Below are positions 35,472 through 44,574 of a DNA stretch of 64,000 nt, one piece after another. The number at the start of each line of letters is the position of its first letter. Within the stretch, counting starts at the first letter, position 1. Position numbers and translations under genes: made by a program. The stretch spans positions 124,001 through 188,000 of the forward strand of contig NZ_JADR01000008.1 in the NCBI RefSeq assembly GCF_000518485.1, given 5' to 3'. The notes under the pieces are model-generated. The model was not told the DNA's origin. It ran no database searches and saw nothing but the letters and a program-made list of their open reading frames with translations. The DNA is from Olleya marilimosa CAM030. Its GTDB lineage: Bacteria > Bacteroidota > Bacteroidia > Flavobacteriales > Flavobacteriaceae.

Positions 35472-36041
35472 ATGAAAAAAACAATTTGCCTTTTAGTGGC
35501 TTTCATGCCTTTTATGGTCTTAGCCCAAGACATTGATTCGCCTTCAGAAATTAGAAGAGAAACAACTTATGAAGTATTAGGAGATTATGGGCAACATGTA
35601 CCAGCGTTAACTTCTTTGGTTATGATTATTGCAAAAAAAGACAAAAAAGGATTCTGGCAGTTTACAAAATCGTATGGTACGACTTTGGCTCTAACCTACG
35701 GACTAAAATATGCTATTGATAAGCCAAGACCAGATGGTAGAACAGACGGTAAAGCATTTCCATCAGGACATACATCTGTAGCCTTTTCTGGAGCTTCTTT
35801 TTTACAGCGTCGCTATGGTTGGGAGTATGGAATACCTGCTTATGTTGTTGCTGGATTGGTAGCATACAGCAGACTAGAAGGTATTAATGAAAGACACGAT
35901 GGTTGGGATGTTTTAGGTGGTGCATTGGTCGGAATTGGGAGTACCTATTTATTTACAACACCTTACCAAAAAGAACATTATGAACTCACGTTTAGTGGTG
36001 GAGACGGAAACTACTTGCTTGGTTTCAAATATAAATTTTAG
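35472..36041 (+). CDS. PAP2-family phosphatase (tandem copy 2)
   Basis: A 189-residue paralogue of the preceding protein, 20 bp after it. Signal peptide ends VLAQ. Motifs: KYAIDKPRP, AFPSGHTS and SRLEGINERHDGWD. The final YELTFSGGDGNYLLGFKYKF is nearly the same as in copy 1. The pair arose by local duplication; different substrates are possible. Confidence 0.85.
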   Translation: MKKTICLLVAFMPFMVLAQDIDSPSEIRRETTYEVLGDYGQHVPALTSLVMIIAKKDKKGFWQFTKSYGTTLALTYGLKYAIDKPRPDGRTDGKAFPSGHTSVAFSGASFLQRRYGWEYGIPAYVVAGLVAYSRLEGINERHDGWDVLGGALVGIGSTYLFTTPYQKEHYELTFSGGDGNYLLGFKYKF

Positions 36042-36046
36042 ACAGG

Positions 36047-36685
36047 ATGAATTCAATAGTTTGCAAAGTAAAAAAACATTGCCTCGATTTGCTAATGCAC
36101 AGTCGTTGTAAAGTGTTGCCATTTCATTGTGTACAACACACTTTGGAAGTGTACAAAAATGTACAAACTATTGGTAAGCAAGAAGAATGTAATGCAGAGG
36201 AATTAGAAATTTTGAAAATAGCTGCACTATTTCACGATACAGGAGTTTCTGCCACTTATAAAGGTCACGAAGATATAAGTGCCAATAAGGCACATCTATT
36301 TTTAAGCGATTTAAAATATCCAGTTAACAAAATCGTGGAAGTGATGAACTGTATCAGCGCCACTAAAATGCCACAAAATCCTAAAACAAAGTTAGAGCAG
36401 ATTATTTGTGATGCCGATTTATTCCATTTGTCCACGAAAACATATATGCTTAAAAACGAATTACTACGTATAGAATGGAAAACCTCTATGGATTTAATAT
36501 TTACAGACCAAGATTGGTTTAAGCTAAATCTCGATTTTTTATCAGAGCACCACTACCATACAAACTATGGTAAAAATGTACTTCAAGATAAGAAGCAAAA
36601 GAACATGATGTTAATGGAACAGCTAAAAGCAGATGCTATGGCTAAACCATTTCAAGAAAGAACAAACAAGGACGTAGAAAACTAA
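36047..36685 (+). CDS. HD-domain phosphohydrolase-like protein
   Basis: A 212-residue cytosolic protein starting 5 bp after the PAP2 copy 2 stop. The HD pattern is visible: FHCVQHTLEVYKN (His), AALFHDTG (His-Asp) at about 64-71, KGHEDISA and IICDADLFHL (Asp). Such proteins hydrolyse phosphate esters of nucleotides or similar small molecules. It contains several non-conserved cysteines near the N-terminus. Its inclusion in a lipid operon is unexplained. Confidence 0.75.
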   Translation: MNSIVCKVKKHCLDLLMHSRCKVLPFHCVQHTLEVYKNVQTIGKQEECNAEELEILKIAALFHDTGVSATYKGHEDISANKAHLFLSDLKYPVNKIVEVMNCISATKMPQNPKTKLEQIICDADLFHLSTKTYMLKNELLRIEWKTSMDLIFTDQDWFKLNLDFLSEHHYHTNYGKNVLQDKKQKNMMLMEQLKADAMAKPFQERTNKDVEN

Positions 36686-36711
36686 AAATTGATGTATATG
36701 ACTAGTATTTA

Positions 36712-39531
36712 ATGACTACAACTAAATTTATAACCAGTATTGCCTTTTTTCTAATTACAATTGTAGGTCTTGCACAGCATAAAATAGCTATCAATGCAGA
36801 ACTAGACACGATTAACCATACCATTAAAGTAAAGCAAAAAGTGGTATTTTACAATACCTCTAAAGACACCTTAACCCAAATTTTACTACACGATTGGGCC
36901 AATAGTTATTTAGATAAAGAAACACCATTAGCCCAACGTTTTGCAGAAGACTACAGACGCAATTTTCATTTTGCGAGTGATTTTGAACGTGGTTATACTA
37001 ATATAGATTCCATTAAAAACGAAGCAAAAAGCTCATTGAAATGGCAACGTTTTAATGGTATTCAAGATGTTTTAGAAGTCGAATTAAATGAACCTATTGC
37101 GCCTGAGGATAGCATGCAAATCTTTTTTTCATATTCGGTTAAACTTCCAGATGATAAATTTACAGGGAACGGTTACACCAATAAAAAAAATTACAATCTA
37201 CGCTATTGGTATTTAGTTCCTGCGGTTTATGACACGGAATGGGAAGTGCATAGCAATAAAGATTTAGGAGATTTTTATGCACCATTGGCATCCTATAATA
37301 TCAAATTTAAACTTCCTACTAATTATACATTAACTTCAGGTCTTAAAGAATCTGAAAAGGTCATAAACGGAAATAAAACGATTTCGGTTTCAGGAGACAA
37401 TCAGCGAGAGGTTAAATTATATATTCAGAAAACAGCTGATTTTTACTATCTTAAAACAGATGAATTTGATTTGGTTACTAACATTTCCGCAGACAAAGTT
37501 GAAGATTCAATAAAATTAGAAACAGCCAATAAAATTGTCACGTTTCTAAAAGATAATTTAGGTGATTTTCCGTTGGAAAAACTCATCGTTTCAAATATCG
37601 ATAAACGCAAGAACCCTATTTATGGCTTCAATCAACTTCCTGAAAAATTCAGACCTTTTTCAAATGAGTTTCAGTTTGAAATATCCTTGCTAAAAAGCAC
37701 GATTGATGCAATGTTAGAAAGCACTTTAGTCATTAATCCAAGAGAAGAAAAATGGGTTACAGATGGTATTTTGGTGTATTTGATGATGGATTATATGGAC
37801 AACTATTATCCTAAAATGAAATTAGGTGGTACACTTTCAAAAGTTATTGGTTTGCGCTGGTTTCATGCAGCGGATTTAACCTTTAACGAACAGTATTATT
37901 TGGGCTACAAAAACATGGCAAGACGTTTTATAGACCAACCGCTGGGAACACCAAGAGATTCATTACTAAAATTCAATTATAATATAGCAAACACATATAA
38001 AGCTGGTCTAGGTTTTAAATATTTAGAAGACTATTTGGATGATAAAACGGTAAGCAAAAGTATAAAGCAATTTTATTTTAATTACAAGCTGAAACCGACA
38101 TCTGCAAAACAATTTCAAACGGTTATTGAATCTTTAGCAGAGAAGAAGACCAATTGGTTTTTTGATGAATTTATTGCAAAGAATGATAAGCTAGACTTCA
38201 AATTCAAAAGCGTTAAAGAAAGAGGGGATTCATTAATTATTATTTTAAAGAATAAACGGGAAAACACGATGCCAGTTTCTATTTCATCCATTAAAGACGA
38301 TAAGGAGATTGACAAGATTTGGATAGATGGTTTTCTAGATGAAAAACAAATCATCATCAAAAACAATAATGCAGATAAGCTGGTTATTGATTACGACAGA
38401 AATATTCCTGAAGTGAAACGTTCAAATAATTATAAAAATCTTAAGGGAATATTAAATAAGCCACTACAAGTCAGGTTGTTGAAAGATGTTGAAGACCCAA
38501 GTAAAAATCAAACCTTTTTTATGCCAGTTATTGAGTTTGATAATATTTATGATGGTTTAACACTTGGCGGAAAACTCTATAATAAGACCATAATAGCAAA
38601 ACCATTTATTTACAAAATTACACCGACTTATGGTTTTAAATCCAAAGCCTTAATAGGTTCGGCCTCTTTAGTATTAAATGAACAATTTAAGGAGTCGGGT
38701 TGGTACTCTTATAAGATTGGTCTATCTGGAAACAGAACCAGTTATACGCCAGAATTATTTGCCAATAGCTTTACACCTTATATCGATTTCAATTATAGAA
38801 GCAAAGATTTAAGGAGTAATTTAATACAAACCATCACATTAAGAAATGTTACTATTTCTAGGGATGTTGATGTAGAAGTGCCATTAGAAACACCCAATTA
38901 TAGTGTGTTTAATACTAGGTACATATTTTCCAACTCTAATTTTTCCAACAGTTTTGTCTTTCAAGGAGATTATGAATTATCTAAAAAATTTAGCAAAGTG
39001 TCGGTTACAGCATTTTACCGAAAATTATTTCTTGATAACAGGAAAATCAGTTTAAGGCTGTATGCAGGAACTTTCTTAAACAACAAAACACAAGCAGATA
39101 ATGGCTATTTTGATTTTGCGTTAGATAGACCAACAGATTATTTATTCGATTATGATTACCTTGGAAGGTCTGAAGACGAAGGTTTATTTTCTCAAGAATA
39201 TATTACTGCCGAAGGTGGTTTCAAATCCATTTTAGAGACCAGATTTGCTAATCAATGGATAACGACTTTAAACGGAGAAGTGAGTATTTGGAATTGGATT
39301 CACGCTTATGGCGACGTTGGGTTTTTAAAGAATAAAGGTGTAAGCCCTTACTTTGCTTATGACTCTGGAGTAAAATTAAGCTTGGTAGAAGATTATTTCG
39401 AGTTGTACTTACCAGTAGCATCAAATAATGGTTTCGAATTAGGGCAAAATAAATACGGAGAAAAGATTAGATTTAAAGTCACGTTAAGTATTTCCACACT
39501 CATAAAATTATTTACAAGACGCTGGTATTAA
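36712..39531 (+). CDS. M1-peptidase-like protein without zinc motif, with C-terminal barrel
   Basis: A 939-residue secreted protein with a signal peptide ending near residue 21. Residues of about 22-230 resemble the N-terminal beta domain of M1 aminopeptidases (AINAELDTINHTIKVKQKVV). The region that should hold HExxH and WLNEGF reads TIDAMLES and WVTDGI (W348-D351), so the metal ligands are lost. Residues of about 570-939 are strand-rich and end with RRWY, consistent with an outer-membrane barrel. It could be a binding or export scaffold rather than an enzyme. It is in the PAP2/HD operon. Confidence 0.65.
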   Translation: MTTTKFITSIAFFLITIVGLAQHKIAINAELDTINHTIKVKQKVVFYNTSKDTLTQILLHDWANSYLDKETPLAQRFAEDYRRNFHFASDFERGYTNIDSIKNEAKSSLKWQRFNGIQDVLEVELNEPIAPEDSMQIFFSYSVKLPDDKFTGNGYTNKKNYNLRYWYLVPAVYDTEWEVHSNKDLGDFYAPLASYNIKFKLPTNYTLTSGLKESEKVINGNKTISVSGDNQREVKLYIQKTADFYYLKTDEFDLVTNISADKVEDSIKLETANKIVTFLKDNLGDFPLEKLIVSNIDKRKNPIYGFNQLPEKFRPFSNEFQFEISLLKSTIDAMLESTLVINPREEKWVTDGILVYLMMDYMDNYYPKMKLGGTLSKVIGLRWFHAADLTFNEQYYLGYKNMARRFIDQPLGTPRDSLLKFNYNIANTYKAGLGFKYLEDYLDDKTVSKSIKQFYFNYKLKPTSAKQFQTVIESLAEKKTNWFFDEFIAKNDKLDFKFKSVKERGDSLIIILKNKRENTMPVSISSIKDDKEIDKIWIDGFLDEKQIIIKNNNADKLVIDYDRNIPEVKRSNNYKNLKGILNKPLQVRLLKDVEDPSKNQTFFMPVIEFDNIYDGLTLGGKLYNKTIIAKPFIYKITPTYGFKSKALIGSASLVLNEQFKESGWYSYKIGLSGNRTSYTPELFANSFTPYIDFNYRSKDLRSNLIQTITLRNVTISRDVDVEVPLETPNYSVFNTRYIFSNSNFSNSFVFQGDYELSKKFSKVSVTAFYRKLFLDNRKISLRLYAGTFLNNKTQADNGYFDFALDRPTDYLFDYDYLGRSEDEGLFSQEYITAEGGFKSILETRFANQWITTLNGEVSIWNWIHAYGDVGFLKNKGVSPYFAYDSGVKLSLVEDYFELYLPVASNNGFELGQNKYGEKIRFKVTLSISTLIKLFTRRWY

Positions 39532-39544
39532 TATAGATTTCAAT

Positions 39545-40531
39545 ATGAATATAAATTACAATAACATAATTAAAACGATCACAATATTAAGTTTTGTCTT
39601 ATTATCTAGTACCAACTACGCACAACAACTTGAAGATTCACAAACCTTCGAAATGAAAGATGGAACAACCTTTACCTATACCAAGCCCAAGTTTTTTGAT
39701 ATGTTTCGGTACATTCCAAATGATGTATATGAATTTGGAAAATATACAGTCCAAAAAGAAAACTTACTTTATACAGGAATGGCAGTTGGTGGTACGTTAG
39801 CGTTAATACCATTTGACCAAAAATTATTGGACAACGCACAAGAATTAGGCGAGCCACTTGGATTAGCAGAAGATGTGAGCTATACTAGACTTTTAGGTAT
39901 AGAGGTGCTTCCAAAAGATATTAATGGAACAATTTATTATATCGGAAATGGATTAACACCAATTCTGTTAAGTGGTGGTTTTTATATTTCAGGAAAAATT
40001 AATAACGATTATCGTGCATTGAATACATCAAGTGAATTAATAGAAGTGTTGTTATCTTCTGGTGTAAGTACACAAATAATCAAAAGAATAACAGGAAGAC
40101 AAAGCCCAAGTGCAGCGATTGAAAGCGGAAACCCAGGAGGTCATTGGACACCTTTTCCAAGTTTTAAAGCCTACCAAACCAACACACCAAATTACGATGC
40201 TATGCCATCTGGCCACATGACCACTTACATAGCGACGCTTACTGTTATCGCAACTAACTATCCAGACGTTAAATGGCTTAAGCCAGTAGGTTATACAATA
40301 GCAGGAGTTATGGCTTTTCAAATGATGAGTTCTAGGGTACATTGGGCTTCAGATTATCCATTTGCCATTTTAATGGGTTATGTTATAGGTAAAAATGCAG
40401 CCAACCGAAGAATTAAAAAAGAAGTAAAACGCGATGTTACAGGCGAAATAATCGAACCACGATTTAAAACCAATTTCACGTTTTCGTCACATTCAGGTTA
40501 TAATATGGCAGGTGTTGTGATTACGTTTTGA
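39545..40531 (+). CDS. PAP2-family phosphatase (large)
   Basis: A 328-residue secreted or outer-membrane-associated PAP2 protein; signal peptide ends NYAQ (about residue 27). Motifs: KRITGRQSP at about 178-187 (a variant of the KxxxxxxRP motif, with Arg-Gln-Ser-Pro), AMPSGHMTT at about 219-227 and SSRVHWASDYP at about 260-270. The first motif has a Q-S inserted between R and P, so activity should be tested. It is 14 bp after the M1-like gene and ends the envelope block. Confidence 0.8.
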   Translation: MNINYNNIIKTITILSFVLLSSTNYAQQLEDSQTFEMKDGTTFTYTKPKFFDMFRYIPNDVYEFGKYTVQKENLLYTGMAVGGTLALIPFDQKLLDNAQELGEPLGLAEDVSYTRLLGIEVLPKDINGTIYYIGNGLTPILLSGGFYISGKINNDYRALNTSSELIEVLLSSGVSTQIIKRITGRQSPSAAIESGNPGGHWTPFPSFKAYQTNTPNYDAMPSGHMTTYIATLTVIATNYPDVKWLKPVGYTIAGVMAFQMMSSRVHWASDYPFAILMGYVIGKNAANRRIKKEVKRDVTGEIIEPRFKTNFTFSSHSGYNMAGVVITF

Positions 40532-40594
40532 GATATTATTTTAAATTATATTTAACTTCATTTCAACTGAGCGGACAATATATTTTTTAACTTG

Positions 40595-40608
40595 TTAGAT
40601 TAATCTAA
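40595..40608. promoter_or_regulatory. Perfect 14-bp palindrome upstream of the PD-(D/E)XK-like gene
   Basis: TTAGATTAATCTAA lies 12 bp before the TTG at 40621. It may be an operator at the start of the mobile-element backbone, but AT-rich palindromes of this length can arise by chance. Confidence 0.35.
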
Positions 40609-40620
40609 AAAGTAGAAAAA

Positions 40621-42366
40621 TTGTTCAAACTCGGAATAACTTTTGAAGCCTGTTTTCCTGATGAGGAAAGAGGCGAATTAGGGGAATATTTATCAGGAAT
40701 TAATAAAGCAGACCTACTCAAAATGGGTTCTTTTTTCTTAGGGTTTAATGTCGAAAAATCTAGATATTCAAACATTCCTCATTTTTTGCAAATGTTTTTC
40801 GGTCCAGAAAACTCTGATTTTGCACAAGCTATTTATACCAATATACTACGATATATAGAAACAACAGAATACCCATTAGAAATTTATGAAGTTCCTTATG
40901 TCGTTTCAAGTTTGAAACTGTTTGAGTTTATTTTTGATTCGATACCTAATGACCAAGAAACCACAAAAACAAATAAGCAAATTGAACAAGATACATTTAA
41001 AGCTTATGTATTATTAAATCAGATAACGATTACAGATAGATTTCTTATAAGTAAGCAAATTAAGGAAGAAAATAATTTAAGCCCTACACCTGCTCAGGCC
41101 TTATTAGAAATAAGTTTTCATAATAGTGACCTCATAAACTATAGAGTTGATAAACTTTATGAATGCCAGTTTAAAAGGGCTTTGCTTTATTTTGAGTTTT
41201 TATCAGCACAAGCCAATTGTACCACATTACTTAACGCTTTTTATGCACATTATGAAGTTACCGGTTATAAAGATTATTTAAAGCGTCTATTCGGAATAGT
41301 TTATTCGGTTTTAATGATGGACAAGGAATCTCACGTGGAAATTCATCTTGAAGAACAAGAAAGCATGGCATTCATTGATAAGCATATTGCCAATGTTGAT
41401 GAATTAATTACTGAAGTCGATTTTCTAAATGTTCGTAGCAATCCGCTGTATAAATTTGAAGAAGATAAATACAGAATCATTTCGCCTTTATTCACTATCG
41501 AAATGATGTACAACGGTTTATTTTTTAGATTGAAAGCTATTAATGAAGAGTTGGCAAATGGAGATAAGGTGACTAATTTTTATAATCTCAAAACATATCA
41601 GTTTAGCGAACAGTATGTTTTATCTAAACTTTTAAAAGAAATTTATGGTAATAGATATGTTCAAAAAACGGGTTTAGAGTTAGATGGCATTATAGACGGT
41701 GCGCCAGATTACTACATGCGTAATGGAAAATATATTCACGTTTACGAATCTAAAGATATCTTAATTACCAAAGAAAGTAAACAATCATTGGATTATAGGG
41801 ATTTAGAAAACGAATTAAGGATTAAACTATTTGAAAACGAAAAAGGTAGTCCGAAGGCGGTAAGACAATTGGTTGAAACAGTAAGAAAAATATTGAATAG
41901 CGAAGCTGTTTACGATGCAAATATACCTCTGGCAAGGGTGCATATATTTCCAGTATTGGTTCTGCATTACAGAATGTTTAACGCAGCAGGATTAAATAGT
42001 GTCATTAATTCGTGGTTTGATGAGGAGTTGGCAAAATTAGAGGCATTGGGTTTGGATGTTTCCAGAGTGCACAGTTTGGTAATTATCGATGTTGAAACTT
42101 TAATGTTCAATAAAGATGCGCTTGTTAAAAGAAAGATAACAGTTCAAAATGCCTTTCTTGAATATGAAAAAGAGTATCTAAGATTCAATATGGCCAATGC
42201 TAGACCAAAACCGAGAAGTATGGTTGAAGCAAATAAATTAATAGAAGATTCTCTGATACCATTTTCTTTTTATTTAGATAATAAAATTGAAAAACTGGGT
42301 TACAAACGCTCAGGTAAAGATTTGCTTGAAAAAGCAAGTGTCTTATTTGATGAAGAAAACGAATAG
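40621..42366 (+). CDS. Unknown 581-residue protein with a PD-(D/E)XK-like motif
   Basis: A large cytosolic protein with no signal or membrane segment. I do not recognise the family. Within a predicted alpha/beta part, GIIDGAPDYYMRNGKYIHV then YESKDI gives P362-D363 and, 13 residues on, E376-S-K378, with hydrophobic strands around them, which is the arrangement of PD-(D/E)XK nucleases. The start is TTG at 40621; no ATG lies close. It probably forms an operon with the next gene and opens the mobile-element part. Nuclease function is inference. Confidence 0.55.
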   Translation: MFKLGITFEACFPDEERGELGEYLSGINKADLLKMGSFFLGFNVEKSRYSNIPHFLQMFFGPENSDFAQAIYTNILRYIETTEYPLEIYEVPYVVSSLKLFEFIFDSIPNDQETTKTNKQIEQDTFKAYVLLNQITITDRFLISKQIKEENNLSPTPAQALLEISFHNSDLINYRVDKLYECQFKRALLYFEFLSAQANCTTLLNAFYAHYEVTGYKDYLKRLFGIVYSVLMMDKESHVEIHLEEQESMAFIDKHIANVDELITEVDFLNVRSNPLYKFEEDKYRIISPLFTIEMMYNGLFFRLKAINEELANGDKVTNFYNLKTYQFSEQYVLSKLLKEIYGNRYVQKTGLELDGIIDGAPDYYMRNGKYIHVYESKDILITKESKQSLDYRDLENELRIKLFENEKGSPKAVRQLVETVRKILNSEAVYDANIPLARVHIFPVLVLHYRMFNAAGLNSVINSWFDEELAKLEALGLDVSRVHSLVIIDVETLMFNKDALVKRKITVQNAFLEYEKEYLRFNMANARPKPRSMVEANKLIEDSLIPFSFYLDNKIEKLGYKRSGKDLLEKASVLFDEENE

Positions 42367-42376
42367 CTTATAATGT

Positions 42377-43096
42377 ATGATTGATGAATTAAGAAAACTA
42401 TACATACGTTTTAATTATACTGATGAAAACGGTTTCATTTTCAATGCGCCAACTTTAAATAAAGGAGAGCATATCTCAATAGGTTTTGATAATAAAAGAA
42501 AAGAATTTAATGTACATTTTACCGATGATAGTATTAAAGAACTAGGAGCAAAAAGAAGGACGTTCATTTTTGTGATTTCTGCATTCCGCTTTTTTCTTTT
42601 CTTAAAACGTTTTGAGGTATTTTACAATCAGAGTATTCTTAATCTTGTATTTAGCTCAAAAACTAACTTTGGTAAGTTAAAGAAACACAAGCTAATCATA
42701 AATACGTTTATGACTTCCGATGAAGCTGAAGAAAAACTCATTCATAAAAGGAAAAAAGGGAAACATTGGAAATTTAGAGAGAACTTTGATTTTGATAATA
42801 TCCTAGAAAACTATAAATATATTGAGGAGTCCGATTTATCAAACAATAGCTTTTATTACGCTTATAAGTTTAAGAAGAACAATTTATCGGTACAAGGGAT
42901 TATATTTAAGATTGAAAATTTAAATAGTATCTATTTCATCCCAATTAAAAAATGGAATCGATTTATGAGGCAAATGGCTATTGCTATGTATAATTATTTC
43001 AATACATATCCAACCGAAGAAACTTTGCCTTTCAGACAACTAATGTACGAGCGTCTTAAACATCCCTATTTAAATGATGAAGTTGGTAAGGAATAG
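42377..43096 (+). CDS. Unknown 239-residue protein coupled to the PD-(D/E)XK-like gene
   Basis: It starts 10 bp after the preceding gene. Basic and aromatic-rich throughout (KRRTFIFVISAFRFFLFLKRF at about 55-75, KRKKGKHWKFRENFDFDN at about 125-142), no clear signal peptide. I cannot assign a family. The coupling suggests it works with the 581-residue protein; basic patches could bind nucleic acid. This is inference. Confidence 0.5.
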   Translation: MIDELRKLYIRFNYTDENGFIFNAPTLNKGEHISIGFDNKRKEFNVHFTDDSIKELGAKRRTFIFVISAFRFFLFLKRFEVFYNQSILNLVFSSKTNFGKLKKHKLIINTFMTSDEAEEKLIHKRKKGKHWKFRENFDFDNILENYKYIEESDLSNNSFYYAYKFKKNNLSVQGIIFKIENLNSIYFIPIKKWNRFMRQMAIAMYNYFNTYPTEETLPFRQLMYERLKHPYLNDEVGKE

Positions 43097-43120
43097 TAAA
43101 ATTAGCCATTTCTTCACACT

Positions 43121-43296
43121 CAGCACATTTCCTTACATTTCGTTACTCTACATTCCGAGAAAAGAGCTTCACTAACAGAAGTCTTGAACACAATTCCAAA
43201 ATTTCAGATTTCCACTTCGCTTGATCCTGCTTAATCCCGAAACTTCGGTAGCAGGAACACTACATTCCTAATATAAAATTTTGAAATAGCGTCCGC
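43121..43296 (+). ncRNA. Structured repeat element A
   Basis: First of three related elements (A, B at 47419, C at 49350). They share the start CAGCACATTT, the block ACATTCC-R-G-RAAA-GAGCTTCA and AGTCTTG, and the end GTCCG. In A an outer stem pairs CAAAATTT (43197-43204) with AAATTTTG (43276-43283). The inner hairpin is CCTGCT (43226-43231) with AGCAGG (43250-43255), with CCGAA-AC-TTCGG nested inside. These arms differ from those of B on both sides, so pairing is conserved while sequence is not. It lies directly upstream of leader L1. It may be an RNA or a structured DNA element. Confidence 0.5.
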
Positions 43297-43330
43297 TAAA
43301 AAGAGTTATTCATACAATATGTGACGCAAG

Positions 43331-43477
43331 TTAAACTCGTAAAATACACCCATCAAAAGACTACGGCATAAAGCCAAAGCTTCGTCCACTACTTATGTAT
43401 TCCGTTTCCTTTTGAGCTGAGATTTCAGCTTCCGTTTGGTTCTAGCTTAAATATTGTTTAATCTAAAATCAAATATT
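43331..43477 (+). promoter_or_regulatory. Leader repeat L1 upstream of the DUF932 gene
   Basis: About 147 bp, repeated at 44428 (L2) and 46482 (L3). Shared blocks in order: AAACTCG-T-AAAATACACC, CATCAAAAGACTACGGCATA, TATTCCGTTTCCTTTTGAG, CTTCCGTTT and AATATTGTTTAATC, then a short A/T stretch and the ATG. CAAAAGACTACGGCATA (43354-43370) and TATTCCGTTTCCTTTTG (43398-43414) can pair at 13 of 17 positions. The block order and distance to the ATG are the same in all three, so it is a common promoter/leader. Confidence 0.65.
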
Positions 43478-44314
43478 ATGTATTTAAGTAATTTACAACA
43501 AGATGAGATTTTTGTTTCTTCAGAAATGAAATCCTTAAAAAGCCTCACGCAGATGGAATCTCGTAGAGGACTTGAAAATACCATTATCTCAAATGGTAAA
43601 ATCGTTAATGTGGTATCAAACAGTTATGGCCATATTCCCAATCAATTATTCTTCAAGAAAGCAGAACAGATGCTTTTGGATGCTGGACTAAATTATCACA
43701 AACGAAGCGTCAATAGAAACGATAGGTCTTTCATAATAGACTTTATTATTGAAGATAGCAACCAGTTCAAATTAAAGAACAAGGAAGATTTAATACTACC
43801 CATGCTACGATTTAAAAACTCGTATGATGGTAGTGAAAAAACTTCTGGACATTTTGGTTTTTACAGAAAAGTATGCTCAAATGGATTGCACGTTTCGCAA
43901 GCAGAAATTGAGTTTTCCATAAAACATAGCAAAAATAATACAGAATTGATTATGCCAAGAATGAATGGCTTATTCGATAAGTTCCTGAACAATGAGTTTT
44001 ATACCATCGTCAAGAAATTTGAAAAGATGAAAGATTTCAAAATCATCGACACCAAAGAATTTGTAAAAGCCATTTTGGATAAAACTAAGCTGTTTAGATA
44101 TGAATGTAGCGATACTAATGAAGAGCCTTCAAAGAAATCCCGTGAAGTTCTTGAAACCTTGAACTACGAAGCACTACTGCTAAACGAAGAACCGAATTTA
44201 TGGTTAGGCTACAATGCCTTCAATTCCATGTTACACAATACATTGAAGAAGACATTTTCACAACAAGAAAAGTGGGATAAAAAACTATTCAATGAAATAT
44301 ATGAAATGGTTTAA
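43478..44314 (+). CDS. DUF932 family (phage/plasmid-like) protein
   Basis: A 278-residue cytosolic protein resembling DUF932/TIGR03299 phage-plasmid proteins; the recognisable core is GHFGFYRKVCSNGLHVSQAE. Members occur in plasmids and conjugative elements, often as single abundant genes, with no settled function. The frame runs back to a TTG at 43454, but the ATG at 43478 is chosen because the shared leader repeat ends just before the ATG in all three copies. A strong terminator follows at 44333. Confidence 0.65.
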   Translation: MYLSNLQQDEIFVSSEMKSLKSLTQMESRRGLENTIISNGKIVNVVSNSYGHIPNQLFFKKAEQMLLDAGLNYHKRSVNRNDRSFIIDFIIEDSNQFKLKNKEDLILPMLRFKNSYDGSEKTSGHFGFYRKVCSNGLHVSQAEIEFSIKHSKNNTELIMPRMNGLFDKFLNNEFYTIVKKFEKMKDFKIIDTKEFVKAILDKTKLFRYECSDTNEEPSKKSREVLETLNYEALLLNEEPNLWLGYNAFNSMLHNTLKKTFSQQEKWDKKLFNEIYEMV

Positions 44315-44332
44315 AACCTGATAATTAAAGGT

Positions 44333-44358
44333 TGCTCTAGTACCTTAAAACTAGAGCA
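44333..44358 (+). terminator. Terminator after the DUF932 gene
   Basis: TGCTCTAGT pairs perfectly with ACTAGAGCA around an 8-nt loop, followed by T6. Confidence 0.9.
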
Positions 44359-44427
44359 TTTTTTAGATTCATACTTTATTTCTGCTAAAAAAGGGGAGAG
44401 ATATCTATATCAATATTGGTACAAAGA

Positions 44428-44574
44428 TAAACTCGCAAAATATTATCATCAAAAGACTACAGCATAAAGCCAACGCTTCGCCCACAACTCATTTATTCCG
44501 TTTCCTTTTGAGTAGAAATTTTGTCTTCCGTTTGGGTTCTGCAAAAATATTGTTTAATCTAAAATTTAAGTATT
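44428..44574 (+). promoter_or_regulatory. Leader repeat L2 upstream of the ParB gene
   Basis: Same ordered blocks as L1. Differences are scattered (for example CTACAGCATA for CTACGGCATA and GAGTAGAAATTTTGTCTTCC for the L1 equivalent). The arms of the potential stem and the AATATTGTTTAATCTAAAAT block are kept. It ends at the ATG at 44575. Confidence 0.65.

Noticed and set aside
40532-40620. ICE end or attachment site at the change from envelope genes to backbone genes
   Set aside because: No tRNA gene, integrase or matching direct repeat was found, so the border of the element cannot be placed.
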